From Halomontanus rarus (lineage in GTDB: Archaea; Halobacteriota; Halobacteria; Halobacteriales; Natrialbaceae), in NCBI RefSeq assembly GCF_017357405.1, contig NZ_CP071597.1, positions 310,001-374,000 on the forward strand: DNA of 64,000 nucleotides. Direction: 5' to 3'. The number at the start of each line of letters is the position of its first letter. Within the stretch, counting starts at the first letter, position 1. The position numbers and the translations under genes are program-made. Positions 43,963 to 52,950 of the stretch are shown piece after piece. The notes beneath the pieces were generated by a model that had not been told where the DNA came from, did no database searches, and worked only from the letters and a program-made list of their open reading frames with translations.

Positions 43963-44662
43963 CGTGTGCACCCTCGATCGGCTGACGTACAACCTCGAAG
44001 AGTACGAGCGATTGCTGCAGTCGCTACTGGACGACGGATTCACGTTCACCGACTTTTCGACGGTCGACACCGACGAAATCGTCCTTCGTCACGACGTCGA
44101 CCTCTCGCCGACGACCGCCCTCGAGATGGCTCGGATCGAGGCGACCCTCGGCGTCGAGTCGACCTACTGTTTCCTGTTGACGACGCCGATTTACAACCTC
44201 CTCGAGGTCGAACACATGCGGGCGTTACAGGAAATCGAGACGCTCGGTCACGACGTCGCCCTCCACTTCAACACGCATCACTACTGGGACGGACCGCCCG
44301 AGCTCGACGAACTGACGACGAAGGTCCGGTCGGAGTGCGACGTCATCGGACAGTTGACCGACTCGACGGTCGACACCGTCTCGTTTCACCGCCCGCCAAA
44401 GTGGGTCCTCGATATCGATTTCGACGGCTTCGAGAACACGTACCAGCCCCAGTACTTCAGCGAAATCGGCTACCTCTCGGACTCGAACCAGAAGTGGCAA
44501 CACGAACCGCCGTTTCCCGACGGCCGCCCCGACCGCCTCCAGTTACTGGTTCACCCGGGGCTGTGGGGACCGACGGAACGAGAACTCGACGACATCGTCA
44601 CGGATCTGGCGAGCGACTGTTACGAACACGTCGATCGGTATCTCGAAGCGCTCGGCGTCTGA
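43949..44662 (+). CDS. Polysaccharide-deacetylase-like protein
   Basis: This encodes 237 residues from the ATG at 43949 (or 43955), overlapping the formyltransferase end. IVLRHDVDLSPTTALEMARI carries the Asp motif of NodB/polysaccharide-deacetylase folds. GHDVALHFNTHHYWDGPPEL supplies two His as metal ligands, and TVSFHRPPKWVLDIDF and LQLLVHPGLWGPTER complete the set. No signal peptide is visible, so it should act in the cytosol on a nucleotide-linked or small sugar. With the formyltransferase it suggests deacetylation followed by N-formylation of an amino sugar for surface glycans. Confidence 0.8.
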   Translation: MSMPDVCTLDRLTYNLEEYERLLQSLLDDGFTFTDFSTVDTDEIVLRHDVDLSPTTALEMARIEATLGVESTYCFLLTTPIYNLLEVEHMRALQEIETLGHDVALHFNTHHYWDGPPELDELTTKVRSECDVIGQLTDSTVDTVSFHRPPKWVLDIDFDGFENTYQPQYFSEIGYLSDSNQKWQHEPPFPDGRPDRLQLLVHPGLWGPTERELDDIVTDLASDCYEHVDRYLEALGV

Positions 44663-44739
44663 TCGGTCGGCGGTTGCAGGATGACGGTCCGTTCGCGTGC
44701 GCGTTCGTGTGTTCTCTCGTGGCCTTCGGAACCGAACGG

Positions 44740-45708
44740 CTACTCGGCCGACCCGACGACGAGTTCCGTCTCCGTTTCGGGTGTCGCCAGAAGGGATCGG
44801 ACGGCGGCGACAGTAGTGGATACTTCCGCGGTGTTCTCCATCAGGACGGTCTCGCTCGGGAAGAGTTGCTCGCCGAGAACGAGTCCGTACTCGCGTGCGG
44901 TCGAGCCGGTCACCGTCAGGTAGACTCCGACACCGGCGTCGGCGATCGCCGCCTCTTCCTCGAGTTCCTCGGACGGGTACCGGAAGTCGATACCGTCGAG
45001 CGTTTCGGTACCGAGGACGGCCTGGACGAGGCGTTCGTACCGCGGTGCGATACACAGTGGTCCCTCGTAGTCTCCGAGAAACGACCGGTCGACGGCCGTC
45101 GCGGATTCGGAAGCTGGAACGGACGACGGAGTCGACGGCGCTACGTCGGGCGTGGCCATCAACGTGTGATAGACGGTGTCGCCGAGCCCGGTCACGACCC
45201 TCACGTCCGTATCCGACGGATCGATCCGGGCGTTGATGTCGGCGATCCGGTCGAGCGGGTCCGGCCGTAGCTCGACGACCTCCTCGAGGACGAGATCGGC
45301 GCTGTCGAATCCGAGCGCGAAGTCGTGGGTCCGAAGCGCGCGAAACGGTTCCTCGCGACCGACGAGTCGAATCGACGTTCCCGCCGGAATCCCGTCGACG
45401 CCGTGTCCGTCAATCGGGACTGTCACGCTGTCGAAGACGATTCGACGGGGCATCCCCGCTCGGTTGTCCCGGACGAGCGTGTACTCGGGGGCCTGCGGAT
45501 CGTCGACGGTGCTGTAGGTGGCGAGACGATGGTAGACGTCGCCGCTCGAGGCCTCGACTGTTCCCTTCGTGACGGCCTTCTCGTGGCGCAGCGTCGAGAT
45601 CACGTCGTCGGCGACGTCGGTGACGTCCAGTCGACGTGCGAGTCGGTCGAACACCGACTCGAGCGGTCGTCCCTTCCTCGGCACTGCGATGGAAATCGTC
45701 TCACCCAT
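44740..45708 (-). CDS. Divergent HisG-like (ATP phosphoribosyltransferase) paralogue
   Basis: This encodes 322 residues. The opening ISIAVPRKGRPLESVFDRLA resembles the HisG start. FALGFDSADLVLEEVVELRP, PLCIAPRYERLVQAVLGTE and ELEEEAAIADAGVGVYLTVT then SEYG-like TAREYGLVLGEQLFPSETVL follow the HisG order, including the PRPP-binding region near IADAGVGVYLTVTGST. The middle is enlarged (~85-200) and lacks the clean HisG regulatory ending. The canonical DTVSSGTTL-type P-loop is altered (VGVYLTVTGSTA), so catalysis as HisG is doubtful. It stands alone and the function is open. Confidence 0.6.
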   Translation of the reverse strand: MGETISIAVPRKGRPLESVFDRLARRLDVTDVADDVISTLRHEKAVTKGTVEASSGDVYHRLATYSTVDDPQAPEYTLVRDNRAGMPRRIVFDSVTVPIDGHGVDGIPAGTSIRLVGREEPFRALRTHDFALGFDSADLVLEEVVELRPDPLDRIADINARIDPSDTDVRVVTGLGDTVYHTLMATPDVAPSTPSSVPASESATAVDRSFLGDYEGPLCIAPRYERLVQAVLGTETLDGIDFRYPSEELEEEAAIADAGVGVYLTVTGSTAREYGLVLGEQLFPSETVLMENTAEVSTTVAAVRSLLATPETETELVVGSAE

Positions 45709-45970
45709 CGGTCCTATCGATGCTGTGGACGCCTAAACGAGTTACGTTTCTGGTAGTCGATGCTACTCAGAAAATCTCTGATCGGATGGCCAGCGGGCCG
45801 AGCGAGACTCGAGTGATCGAATCGGGAGAGTTCGATCGTGTACAAAGAGATGGAGTGGCTGAGAACGAATATCGTGAAGACGAGTCCTGTTTCGGGTGCA
45901 GGTTGCCAGAGTGACCGGGTGCGAATCTAGACGTTTGCGCGACTGTAATCAGTTCGTGATCGCCTCGCAC

Positions 45971-47728
45971 TCAGTTCGAGAACATCGAACCCAGTTCCGA
46001 GCGCCACTGCTGGATCTCCGTGACGTCCTCGCGAATCTCCTCGACGTCGTCTTCGAGGTCGTCGAGATCGCCCTCCAGGTTCTCGACGCCGTCTTCGAGC
46101 GTCGTAATGTCTTCGCCGTGATCGTCGACCGTTCCCTCGACGGATTCGAGACCGGCTTCGAGGTCGTCGACGTCGGACTCGACCGCCTCGAGGCCGTCCG
46201 GAAGCGGATCGACGGTCGATTCGAGATCCGCGAGGTCGCTCTCGAGGGTGTCGGCTCGGTCGTCGACAGTGGCCACGTCCGATTCGACGGTGTCGGTTCG
46301 GCTCCCGAGGTCGTCGACGTCGGCCGTGAGGCTCTCGACGGTTTCCTCGGTGTCGTCGACGCGCATCGTGATCGTCCCGATGTCGGATTCGAACGACTCG
46401 AGTTGCGCTTTGAACTCGGTGATGAGTTGCTCGCCCGTGCCGTTTTCGTCGAGGAACTCCTCGAGTGCGGCCGAGTAGGCGGCGACCTGTTCGATACGCG
46501 ATTGGAGGTGGTCGAGTCGGGCGAGTTCGCTGTTCGACGGCCCGATATCGAGTTCCTCCCGGAGAAGATCGAGGTCGTCGTCGTCGATCGTCCCGTTCCG
46601 AAGTTCCGTCGCGAGTCGAGTCCCGACCGATTCGATTTCAGCCGTCACCGACTCGCCGGCCGACTCGGTCGTGTCGACGCCCGCATCGACGGGACTGGCG
46701 TCGGTGGCCGGTTGGTCGTCGGTCTCGTCCTCGAGAGCGGTGTCGGTCGTGTCCGCGGCTTCGTTCGTCTCCGCGTCCGCGTCCGATTCCGTATCGACAG
46801 TCCCAGCAGTACGCTCGTCGGATGGATCGTCCGCTGCTGCCGCCGCAGCCTCGAGGTCGAGTTCGATTTCGGGAGTCTCGTCGGCCTCCTGTTCGGTATC
46901 GGTATCGGTCTCGGTTTCGAGCCCGTCTCGACTGGAGTCGTCTGCCGTTTCGTCTCCGTCCGAATCGGACGATTCGTCGGCGCTCGAGGTCGGTTCAGCA
47001 GCGTCCGGGATCGACTCCTCGCCGAAGTCGAGATCGATGTCCGGAGTGTCGTCTTCCTCGTCTTCGCCGGCTTCCGTCGGTTCTGGCACGGGGTCGGTAT
47101 CGACGTCACCGAGATCGAGGTCGAGGGTGTCTGCCTCGTCGTCGAGCGACGCCGACGCGTCGTCCGAATCGGACCCTCCACCGACGGATACCGTGTCGTC
47201 GTCTTCGTCGTCTACACTCTCGTCGAGGCCAGGAACGGTATCCGAATCCCCGGCAAGCATATCCTTGACGACCTGGTTTCGGTCGTCGGTAATGATCTCG
47301 TCGATCATCGTATCGTCGACCCGGTCGACGTCCGAGGTGTCCGGTCCGGTCGAGGCCCCGTTCGTCTGAACCTCCGCGATTTCCGGTTCGGTGAGGAACG
47401 CATCGGCGGACTCTCCGTCGTCGAGTCGGATGCCGTAGACGGTCACGAGGGGTTCGTCCGGCTCCACCGAACCGGTGAACTCGACGTGGTTATCTTGAAA
47501 CGCGGTCCAGTTGTCGCTGTGGTACTCGGGATGGAACCCGACACCGTCCATCGGAAACGATTCCGGGATCTGTTCGACGAGACGGAACGTGACCGAATCG
47601 TCGGCGTCGGATTCGATTTCGAACCGAATCGCAGGTACGGGAAACTCGTCCGGCGTAAACGTCTTTCGAACAGTGAGCTCCGCTTCGCTTATTTCGACAA
47701 CGTCGTCTGTATTGACGGTACTACTCAT
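45971..47728 (-). CDS. Long acidic protein with C-terminal coiled coil
   Basis: This encodes 585 residues from the ATG at 47728. Residues ~1-115 form a beta-rich domain (ISEAELTVRKTFTPDEFPVP, VEFTGSVEPDEPLVTVYGI). Residues ~120-370 are a low-complexity Asp/Glu/Thr/Ser stretch. Residues ~385-580 are helical with heptads in several repeats (VESLTADVDDLGSRTDTVES, LESVEGTVDDHGEDITTLED). No membrane segment or signal peptide is seen. The domain order (small head, acidic linker, coiled-coil stalk) suggests a structural or scaffold protein. The antisense frame 45896-47731, open throughout, is a codon-bias shadow. Confidence 0.75.
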   Translation of the reverse strand: MSSTVNTDDVVEISEAELTVRKTFTPDEFPVPAIRFEIESDADDSVTFRLVEQIPESFPMDGVGFHPEYHSDNWTAFQDNHVEFTGSVEPDEPLVTVYGIRLDDGESADAFLTEPEIAEVQTNGASTGPDTSDVDRVDDTMIDEIITDDRNQVVKDMLAGDSDTVPGLDESVDDEDDDTVSVGGGSDSDDASASLDDEADTLDLDLGDVDTDPVPEPTEAGEDEEDDTPDIDLDFGEESIPDAAEPTSSADESSDSDGDETADDSSRDGLETETDTDTEQEADETPEIELDLEAAAAAADDPSDERTAGTVDTESDADAETNEAADTTDTALEDETDDQPATDASPVDAGVDTTESAGESVTAEIESVGTRLATELRNGTIDDDDLDLLREELDIGPSNSELARLDHLQSRIEQVAAYSAALEEFLDENGTGEQLITEFKAQLESFESDIGTITMRVDDTEETVESLTADVDDLGSRTDTVESDVATVDDRADTLESDLADLESTVDPLPDGLEAVESDVDDLEAGLESVEGTVDDHGEDITTLEDGVENLEGDLDDLEDDVEEIREDVTEIQQWRSELGSMFSN

Positions 47729-47921
47729 TAACCACACGTTACTTGACCACTACCTTAAATGAAACGGGAGTTGCGATGTCGTCTTCGTAGCCGCTAGTCG
47801 AAGCGATGAGCGAAGTAAACAGTGATTGGTCGTTTAGATAGTGCCGATCGAAACGGATCGCAGAGATTGCATGGCCATCGTCCCATCAGGTGGGTAGCGA
47901 CGTTCGATGGCTACTATCGGA

Positions 47922-48755
47922 CTACAGGTCGACCCGGTCGCCGATCTCGACGAGTTCGAGTTCGCGGGGATACTCGAAACTCTTCGCGTGGTGGGAGAGT
48001 ACCTTCGGATCCGAGGTCATTCCACGCCACATGTCCCAGTGACTCGGGAGCAATCGATCGAATCGGAGATCCTCCGCGGCTTCGATGATCTGATTCTCGT
48101 CGCTGTACCAGCGCGTTCGCTGTGGCTCGCCGGTTTCTTTGTCGGGGATCCGACCGACCGCTCCGAACGCCAACACGCCGAGGTCGATGTCGTACTTCTC
48201 GCCGATGCGTTCGAACTCGTCGGCGGGCTTGGAGTCCCCGCCGTGGAAGAACGTTCCCGCGTCGTGTTCGATCACGTAGCTCACCGGATGGGTCGCGTCC
48301 GGATCGTGGGCCGGTTCGACGCGAACCGTGAACTCGCCGATTTCCACGGTGTCGCCTTCGGTGACTTCCGCGAACTGGTCCTCGCCGACAGCCCACTCTT
48401 CGGTCCAGCCCTCCTCCTCGAGTGCGACCGCGAGGCTGTCGTCGGGTCCGTACATCACCGCGTCGGTGGACTCGAGGATGGGGGCCTGTGACGGCCCGTC
48501 GACGTGGTCCGTGTGCTCGTGGGTCGCCAGAATGGCGTCCGCTTCGCGAACGTCTTCGGGATCGAAAGGGACCGGAATCATTCGAACCGTTCGCGGCGGA
48601 TTGCCCAGTCCGACGTACGGGTCGATGAAGATCGTCGTCCCCTCGGCCCCCTTCAGTACGAACCCGTTACAACCGAGATACCAGATCGCGACGCCGTCGG
48701 GCGATGCGTCCGCGACCGCCTCCGGGAGCCAGTCTCCCCAATCGCTTGTCGACAT
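47922..48755 (-). CDS. UlaG-like MBL-fold metal-dependent hydrolase
   Basis: This encodes 277 residues from the ATG at 48755. AIWYLGCNGFVLKGAEGTTI starts the fold. LATHEHTDHVDGPSQ is the metal-binding HxHxDH motif, VEPAHDPDATHPVSYVIE and FFHGGDSKPADEFERIGEKY give further ligands, and LLPSHWDMWRGMTSDP is the closing His region, as in the L-ascorbate-6-phosphate lactonase UlaG group. Haloarchaea have several paralogues with unknown substrates. Nothing in the neighbourhood suggests ascorbate use. Confidence 0.88.
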   Translation of the reverse strand: MSTSDWGDWLPEAVADASPDGVAIWYLGCNGFVLKGAEGTTIFIDPYVGLGNPPRTVRMIPVPFDPEDVREADAILATHEHTDHVDGPSQAPILESTDAVMYGPDDSLAVALEEEGWTEEWAVGEDQFAEVTEGDTVEIGEFTVRVEPAHDPDATHPVSYVIEHDAGTFFHGGDSKPADEFERIGEKYDIDLGVLAFGAVGRIPDKETGEPQRTRWYSDENQIIEAAEDLRFDRLLPSHWDMWRGMTSDPKVLSHHAKSFEYPRELELVEIGDRVDL

Positions 48756-48930
48756 AGCTTCACCTGCACCCAGTAGCGGTGTAAGTGTTATTGTTTTTTG
48801 CCCGATCGACGGGAACTGACCGACGGCTCGAGCGTGTGGGTTGGGGAGAAGCACAAGGAAGAGGGGGAGAACAAGGAGAGGGAGAGGAGAATCGACCGTC
48901 GACCGTTACTGCCGGGTCGACGATCGACGG

Positions 48931-50127
48931 CTACAGGGACAGCTCGGTCAGGGTGTCCTCGTCCTGAGCGTCGAGGTGGTCGATCCGAGCACCGAGCAAC
49001 TGGCGCATCAACGCGACGAGTCCGTTGTCGGACCCCTCGCCGACGATCGCCGTCTCGTCGTAGTCGCCCGCCGATCGTTTCTCACCCAACGTGGCGAGCA
49101 TGATCGATTCCCTGTCGGCGAAGACCAGCCGGCCGACCGTCTCCTCTTCGGCCGGCAGGTTGAGCCAGTCCAGTTGCGGCTCCCAGAGGACGACCCCCGG
49201 CACACGCTCGCGAACGGTCTCGCGGACCACCGGATCGCGCGAGCCCAGATAGACGTCGACGCCCCGGTCGAGCGCGGCCTCGATCCGGGCGAAACAGCCC
49301 TCTTCGAGCAGCCCCGTCGTCGAGAACATCAGAAAGAGTTCCTCGTCCGCCGTCTCGCAGAGCGATTGACCGTGAGAGACGATGGTCTCCGTCCCGTCGA
49401 GCGTTCTGACGTCGGTCGCTTCGGACCCGACAGTCTCGACGCCGTCGACGACCTCCTCGAACGAGGGCTCGAGCCACCGGACTCGAAGGTCGGGGTGTCC
49501 CTCGTAGGCGACTAGATCCGACTCGGTGTCGTAGTCGACGAGACCCGCGTCCTCGAGCAGCGGCAGATGAGCGTGCGTGAGCCGGACGATAATCCGGTCG
49601 ACGTAGTCCTGTGGGACGTCACGCTCGGGAGTGTCGGATTCGCGTGCGGCGACGTCGCGGGCGAGCGTCTCGAGCGAGATCGGGTGGTACTGCTGTCCGA
49701 GGACGGAGAGTGCGACCCGGCGGCGGGAGTCGGCGAGTCCGTCGAAGAGCGCGTCCAGCGATTCGTCGTGGACCGATTCGGGATCCGTGATAGAATCGAC
49801 GAGACTCGAATCGTCGAACGCGGGATGGTCGGCCGTCGTGACCGTTTCGTGCTCGTCGACTTCGATCAGTCCGGCCTCCTCCAGCGCCGGCAGGTGTTTG
49901 TGGTGCAGTTCCGTATGCGCACACGTATGTTCACTATCCGTCACCTCAATTAGGGCTTTCTCGTGGACGGATGCGGCGTGCCAGGTGGCAAGATCGCTTT
50001 TCGCGATCCCGGACGGGGATCGCTCGTGGACGTATCCGAAAAGGGATCGCCGGTGACCGTTCGCGAGACAGCGAAAGAGCGCGTCTCGAGTCTGTTGCGT
50101 CTCCGGTCGATCGGACGGTCGTATCAT
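48931..50127 (-). CDS. Tandem DUF7344 winged-helix regulator with sensor domain
   Basis: This encodes 398 residues. The first winged-helix DUF7344 unit spans ~10-95 (DALFRCLANGHRRSLFGYVH, LHHKHLPALEEAGLIEVDE). A second follows at ~120-220 (LDALFDGLADSRRRVALSVL, THAHLPLLEDAGLVDYDTES). The C-terminal ~160 residues (EELFLMFSTTGLLEEGCFAR, AALDRGVDVYLGSRDPVVRE, LVFADRESIMLATLGEKRSA) recall the TrmB-type or phospholipase-D-like sensor ends of archaeal regulators. It probably binds DNA and a ligand. It is monocistronic, with an AT-rich promoter region near 50160-50240. Confidence 0.75.
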   Translation of the reverse strand: MIRPSDRPETQQTRDALFRCLANGHRRSLFGYVHERSPSGIAKSDLATWHAASVHEKALIEVTDSEHTCAHTELHHKHLPALEEAGLIEVDEHETVTTADHPAFDDSSLVDSITDPESVHDESLDALFDGLADSRRRVALSVLGQQYHPISLETLARDVAARESDTPERDVPQDYVDRIIVRLTHAHLPLLEDAGLVDYDTESDLVAYEGHPDLRVRWLEPSFEEVVDGVETVGSEATDVRTLDGTETIVSHGQSLCETADEELFLMFSTTGLLEEGCFARIEAALDRGVDVYLGSRDPVVRETVRERVPGVVLWEPQLDWLNLPAEEETVGRLVFADRESIMLATLGEKRSAGDYDETAIVGEGSDNGLVALMRQLLGARIDHLDAQDEDTLTELSL

Positions 50128-50513
50128 TACCTGTCGATGCGACTGCTATCTGCAAAAGGGATACTCCAAACTGTTTTGGTCCGTATTGTATCATTTATTC
50201 CGATCATAAGAGTGTACGTATTGAATACTAATTTTGGATGGACAGTAGAGGAGGATTTTCGAAGTCAGTAGGTGGCTACTAGTAACTCCTTACAGTCGTC
50301 GTCCGAACGTAATACGGCGTTCTATCGCTACTTCTAGCCCTCCCACCGACCGGGAACGTGGCCGGCAACCTGCGACGGAACTCGAGGTCGCGAAACGAGA
50401 GTCCCGAACGGTTGCACTCTCGAAACAACTGAAACTGTCGTCCGAGCGTGACTGGCTCCGATCACTATGAACTGACGTTAGTGTCGATGGCTCCGGTCGA
50501 AACGGGGACCAGC
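50128..50513. other. Intergenic region between two minus-strand genes
   Basis: The AT-rich stretch 50155-50245 is the likely promoter area of the DUF7344 regulator. The words AACAACTGAAACTGT at ~50425-50439 resemble one end of the repeat element at 42377, but without a partner end. No gene is supported. Confidence 0.4.
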
Positions 50514-51563
50514 TTACCAGGTTCCGTGAAACGTATCGAAGGAGAGCTCGTCGAGCGGCTTGTTGCCGACGGCGATCTCGTACTCGCCGGGAGTGAGCAT
50601 CGGTTTGTGGAATCGCGGGCCGTCGTCGGTCGTGATCCGCGGACAGCCGGTGTTGACGAAGGCGTCCATGTCGAAGTTACGCAACCGGTCCGGTGTGACC
50701 TCGTCCATCGTGATGAGGTAGGCGTCGTCGTTGTCCTCGAGAATGTTCTGGGCCTGTTCCCAGCGTCCCTGTCCGATCTTGGTACAGAAGATGACGCCCC
50801 ACTTCTGGGCGTCCATCGCCCGGTGGACGGCACCGTAGCGCTGTTTCATGAATTTTTCAGTATCTGCGACGGTGACGACGTTGTTGACCGGATCCGCGAT
50901 GACGACGTGTTTGTCCGGATGTTCCATCGCCAGTCCGAGCGGATGGAACTTCCCGCCACCGACGTAGAGTACCTGATCGGCCGGGACGTCGGCGCTGGCG
51001 TAGTTACATCCTAGGACCTGTCCCTCGTGGGTCAGGCGGTCGTCGCCGCGACGCGTCTGTACCTCGTAGCCGTGATCCTCGAGGAACGCACACATCTCCT
51101 CGAAGCGGTTCATGTGCTGGGCGGTCGTGACGAGACCGATCTCCGGCGTTTCCTCCGGACTCTCGAGGGTCTCGAGAGATTCCTCCATGATCGGTTCGGT
51201 TTCGACGTTCGAGAACAGGGGGACGTAGATGACCTTGTCCGTGTCCTTCATCGGCGAGTGGCCGAAGTGGACGAAGACGTCGGTCCGCTTCATCAGGTAG
51301 GTGTCGAGGTCGCAGGCGCCGTAACAGGGCTGCCCGGAGAGCATGAAGGTTACGTCGTCGTCGACGAGTGAGCGTAGGTCGTCGGCGACTTTCGGCCCGC
51401 GTCGTTTCAGTCCCTCGGGAAACTGTAGCCCAACTTTGCTCGCGTCGCGCTCCTCGATCGCCTCGATGATCCGCTCGAGTTCGTAGTCCCATTCGCGATC
51501 GTGTCTGAGGGACATACCCGTGTTCCGGAGGTCCCCTTCACTGTACTCCGACTCCTGACTCAT
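50514..51563 (-). CDS. dph2: Diphthamide biosynthesis enzyme Dph2
   Basis: This encodes 349 residues from the ATG at 51563. VGLQFPEGLKRRGPKVADDL begins the enzyme. The three cysteines that hold the radical-SAM-like [4Fe-4S] cluster lie in MLSGQPCYGACDLDTYL, VLGCNYASADVPADQVLYVG and FVNTGCPRITTDDGPRFHKP. The archaeal homodimeric Dph2 cleaves S-adenosylmethionine and transfers 3-amino-3-carboxypropyl to a histidine of elongation factor 2, the first step of diphthamide synthesis. The length agrees with archaeal Dph2. It is a core gene with no visible operon partner. Confidence 0.94.
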   Translation of the reverse strand: MSQESEYSEGDLRNTGMSLRHDREWDYELERIIEAIEERDASKVGLQFPEGLKRRGPKVADDLRSLVDDDVTFMLSGQPCYGACDLDTYLMKRTDVFVHFGHSPMKDTDKVIYVPLFSNVETEPIMEESLETLESPEETPEIGLVTTAQHMNRFEEMCAFLEDHGYEVQTRRGDDRLTHEGQVLGCNYASADVPADQVLYVGGGKFHPLGLAMEHPDKHVVIADPVNNVVTVADTEKFMKQRYGAVHRAMDAQKWGVIFCTKIGQGRWEQAQNILEDNDDAYLITMDEVTPDRLRNFDMDAFVNTGCPRITTDDGPRFHKPMLTPGEYEIAVGNKPLDELSFDTFHGTW

Positions 51564-51638
51564 TGGCAGGTCTTGCGGCCACGGACGTAAAACGGCCCCG
51601 CTTTTGGCGTCTCGGACCTGCAAACGCGCCGGTCGAGA

Positions 51639-52241
51639 TCAGGACAGCCAGCCGACCTGCTGAATCCGCGAGCCGCCCCTGAAGTCCGGCGTCTCGAACG
51701 CCGCTTGAAAGTCTTCGGCGTCGAAAGTGCGAGTTAGATCGTCGAGTTCGGCACGCAGCTCGTCGATCCGTCGACAGAGACCGACGTACTCGGGGTCGCG
51801 CTCGAGTTCGGCTCGCGGGTTGGATGCTTCCAGTGCACCGCGTTTGGCCGCGAGATTCGCACACTCTGCGAGCCGGTCGTCGTAGCGAGCGCGCTGGCGA
51901 AGGCGCTCGACGGTATCGAGCAACTCCGTCTTTCCGATCGGTTTGACCAGATACTCGCCACAGGAGATGTGAACGATGTCGGTATCGGGCTCGACGCCGC
52001 TAATGATGGCCGTCATGCAATCGCCGTCGCGACGCTCTATTTCGGCGGCGACGTGATCGCCCGAACACGTCGGAAGACGGCGATCCAGCAGGGCAACGTC
52101 GACGCCCTCGAGTTCCGTGAGTGCGTTCTCGCCGTCGGTCGCCGTCTTGACGGTGTACTGGTCCGACAGCCAGCCTTCGAAGAGATCGACGACATCTTCG
52201 TCGTCGTCGACGACGAGGACGGTGTACCTATCGTCCGTCAT
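51639..52241 (-). CDS. HalX-domain response regulator
   Basis: This encodes 200 residues. The receiver domain spans residues ~6-118: YTVLVVDDDEDVVDLFEGWL (acidic pocket), VALLDRRLPTCSGDHVAAEI with the phosphoacceptor Asp, and CGEYLVKPIGKTELLDTVER with the conserved Lys. Residues ~125-190 are the haloarchaeal HalX helix domain (LAECANLAAKRGALEASNP, VGLCRRIDELRAELDDLTRT). HalX proteins receive phosphate from histidine kinases; none is adjacent. It has no DNA-binding domain and probably acts through protein contacts. Confidence 0.93.
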   Translation of the reverse strand: MTDDRYTVLVVDDDEDVVDLFEGWLSDQYTVKTATDGENALTELEGVDVALLDRRLPTCSGDHVAAEIERRDGDCMTAIISGVEPDTDIVHISCGEYLVKPIGKTELLDTVERLRQRARYDDRLAECANLAAKRGALEASNPRAELERDPEYVGLCRRIDELRAELDDLTRTFDAEDFQAAFETPDFRGGSRIQQVGWLS

Positions 52242-52454
52242 AGTCTCGACCGAAGACCGTTGTCAACAGTTCGCCCTTGTAGATGTCCTGACTGTACATT
52301 CTGCTTCAGTATCCTCTCGTATACTCGTCTCGTCCTACCCCATAGTATATCTTTCGGCCATAACTACTGGATATTGCTTATATTACAGGTCAGATAGGAT
52401 ACAACATGGGGAGTGATCCGGCAAGTTGAAACGGGACAATTCCCAAGTACGAGT

Positions 52455-52829
52455 ATGAGCATCCAGACGAGCCGTGCCGAAGAACTCGGAACCGAACTCG
52501 GCGAGGCGATCACCGAACTTCCGGAGTACGAGACGTTCGAATCGGCAAAAGAGGCCGTCGAGGACTCCGAGACCACCCAGGAGAAGATCGACGAGTTCGA
52601 GCGCGTCCGTCAGGAATTCATGCTCGCGCGTCAGGCGGGGACCGCCACGCAGGAGGACCTCCAGCGACTGCAGGAGACCCAGAACGAACTCCACTCGATG
52701 CCCGTCATGGAAGAGTACCTCGAGGCGAAGAGCAAACTCGCGGAGCGTCTGGACGCGATCAACGACGTCATTTCCGATCCCCTCGCCGTCAACTTCGGTG
52801 AGGAAGCCGGCGGCTGTTGTCAGGACTAA
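52455..52829 (+). CDS. YlbF/YmcA family protein
   Basis: This encodes 124 residues from the ATG at 52455. It is all helical: SRAEELGTELGEAITELPEY, AVEDSETTQEKIDEFERVRQ, LQRLQETQNELHSMPVMEEY. This is the pattern of the YlbF/YmcA family; in Bacillus its members form a complex affecting RNase Y and carrying Fe-S clusters. The C-terminal EEAGGCCQD has adjacent cysteines that could bind metal or iron-sulfur, matching bacterial examples. The role in archaea is unclear. It lies upstream of the DUF7139/salactin-like pair. Confidence 0.85.
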   Translation: MSIQTSRAEELGTELGEAITELPEYETFESAKEAVEDSETTQEKIDEFERVRQEFMLARQAGTATQEDLQRLQETQNELHSMPVMEEYLEAKSKLAERLDAINDVISDPLAVNFGEEAGGCCQD

Positions 52830-52950
52830 CGGAGACGTGTTCACCGGTCGTCGAGTTCACGACGAGCGTCTCCTGGCGGCTTGTTAGCTCACAGCCGACG
52901 GTATTTTTCTCGTCCCAAAAGTCATAGTACTGGAGAGTAAAGGGTGCCTA

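Noticed and set aside
44740..45708. Annotating this gene as hisG
   Set aside because: The PRPP-binding loop and middle region depart from true HisG and no his gene is adjacent.
45896..47731. 611-codon plus-strand open frame
   Set aside because: It lies exactly antisense to the coiled-coil gene, is rich in Val/Arg/Asp in a shadow-like way and has no domain; GC-rich codon bias keeps the opposite strand open.
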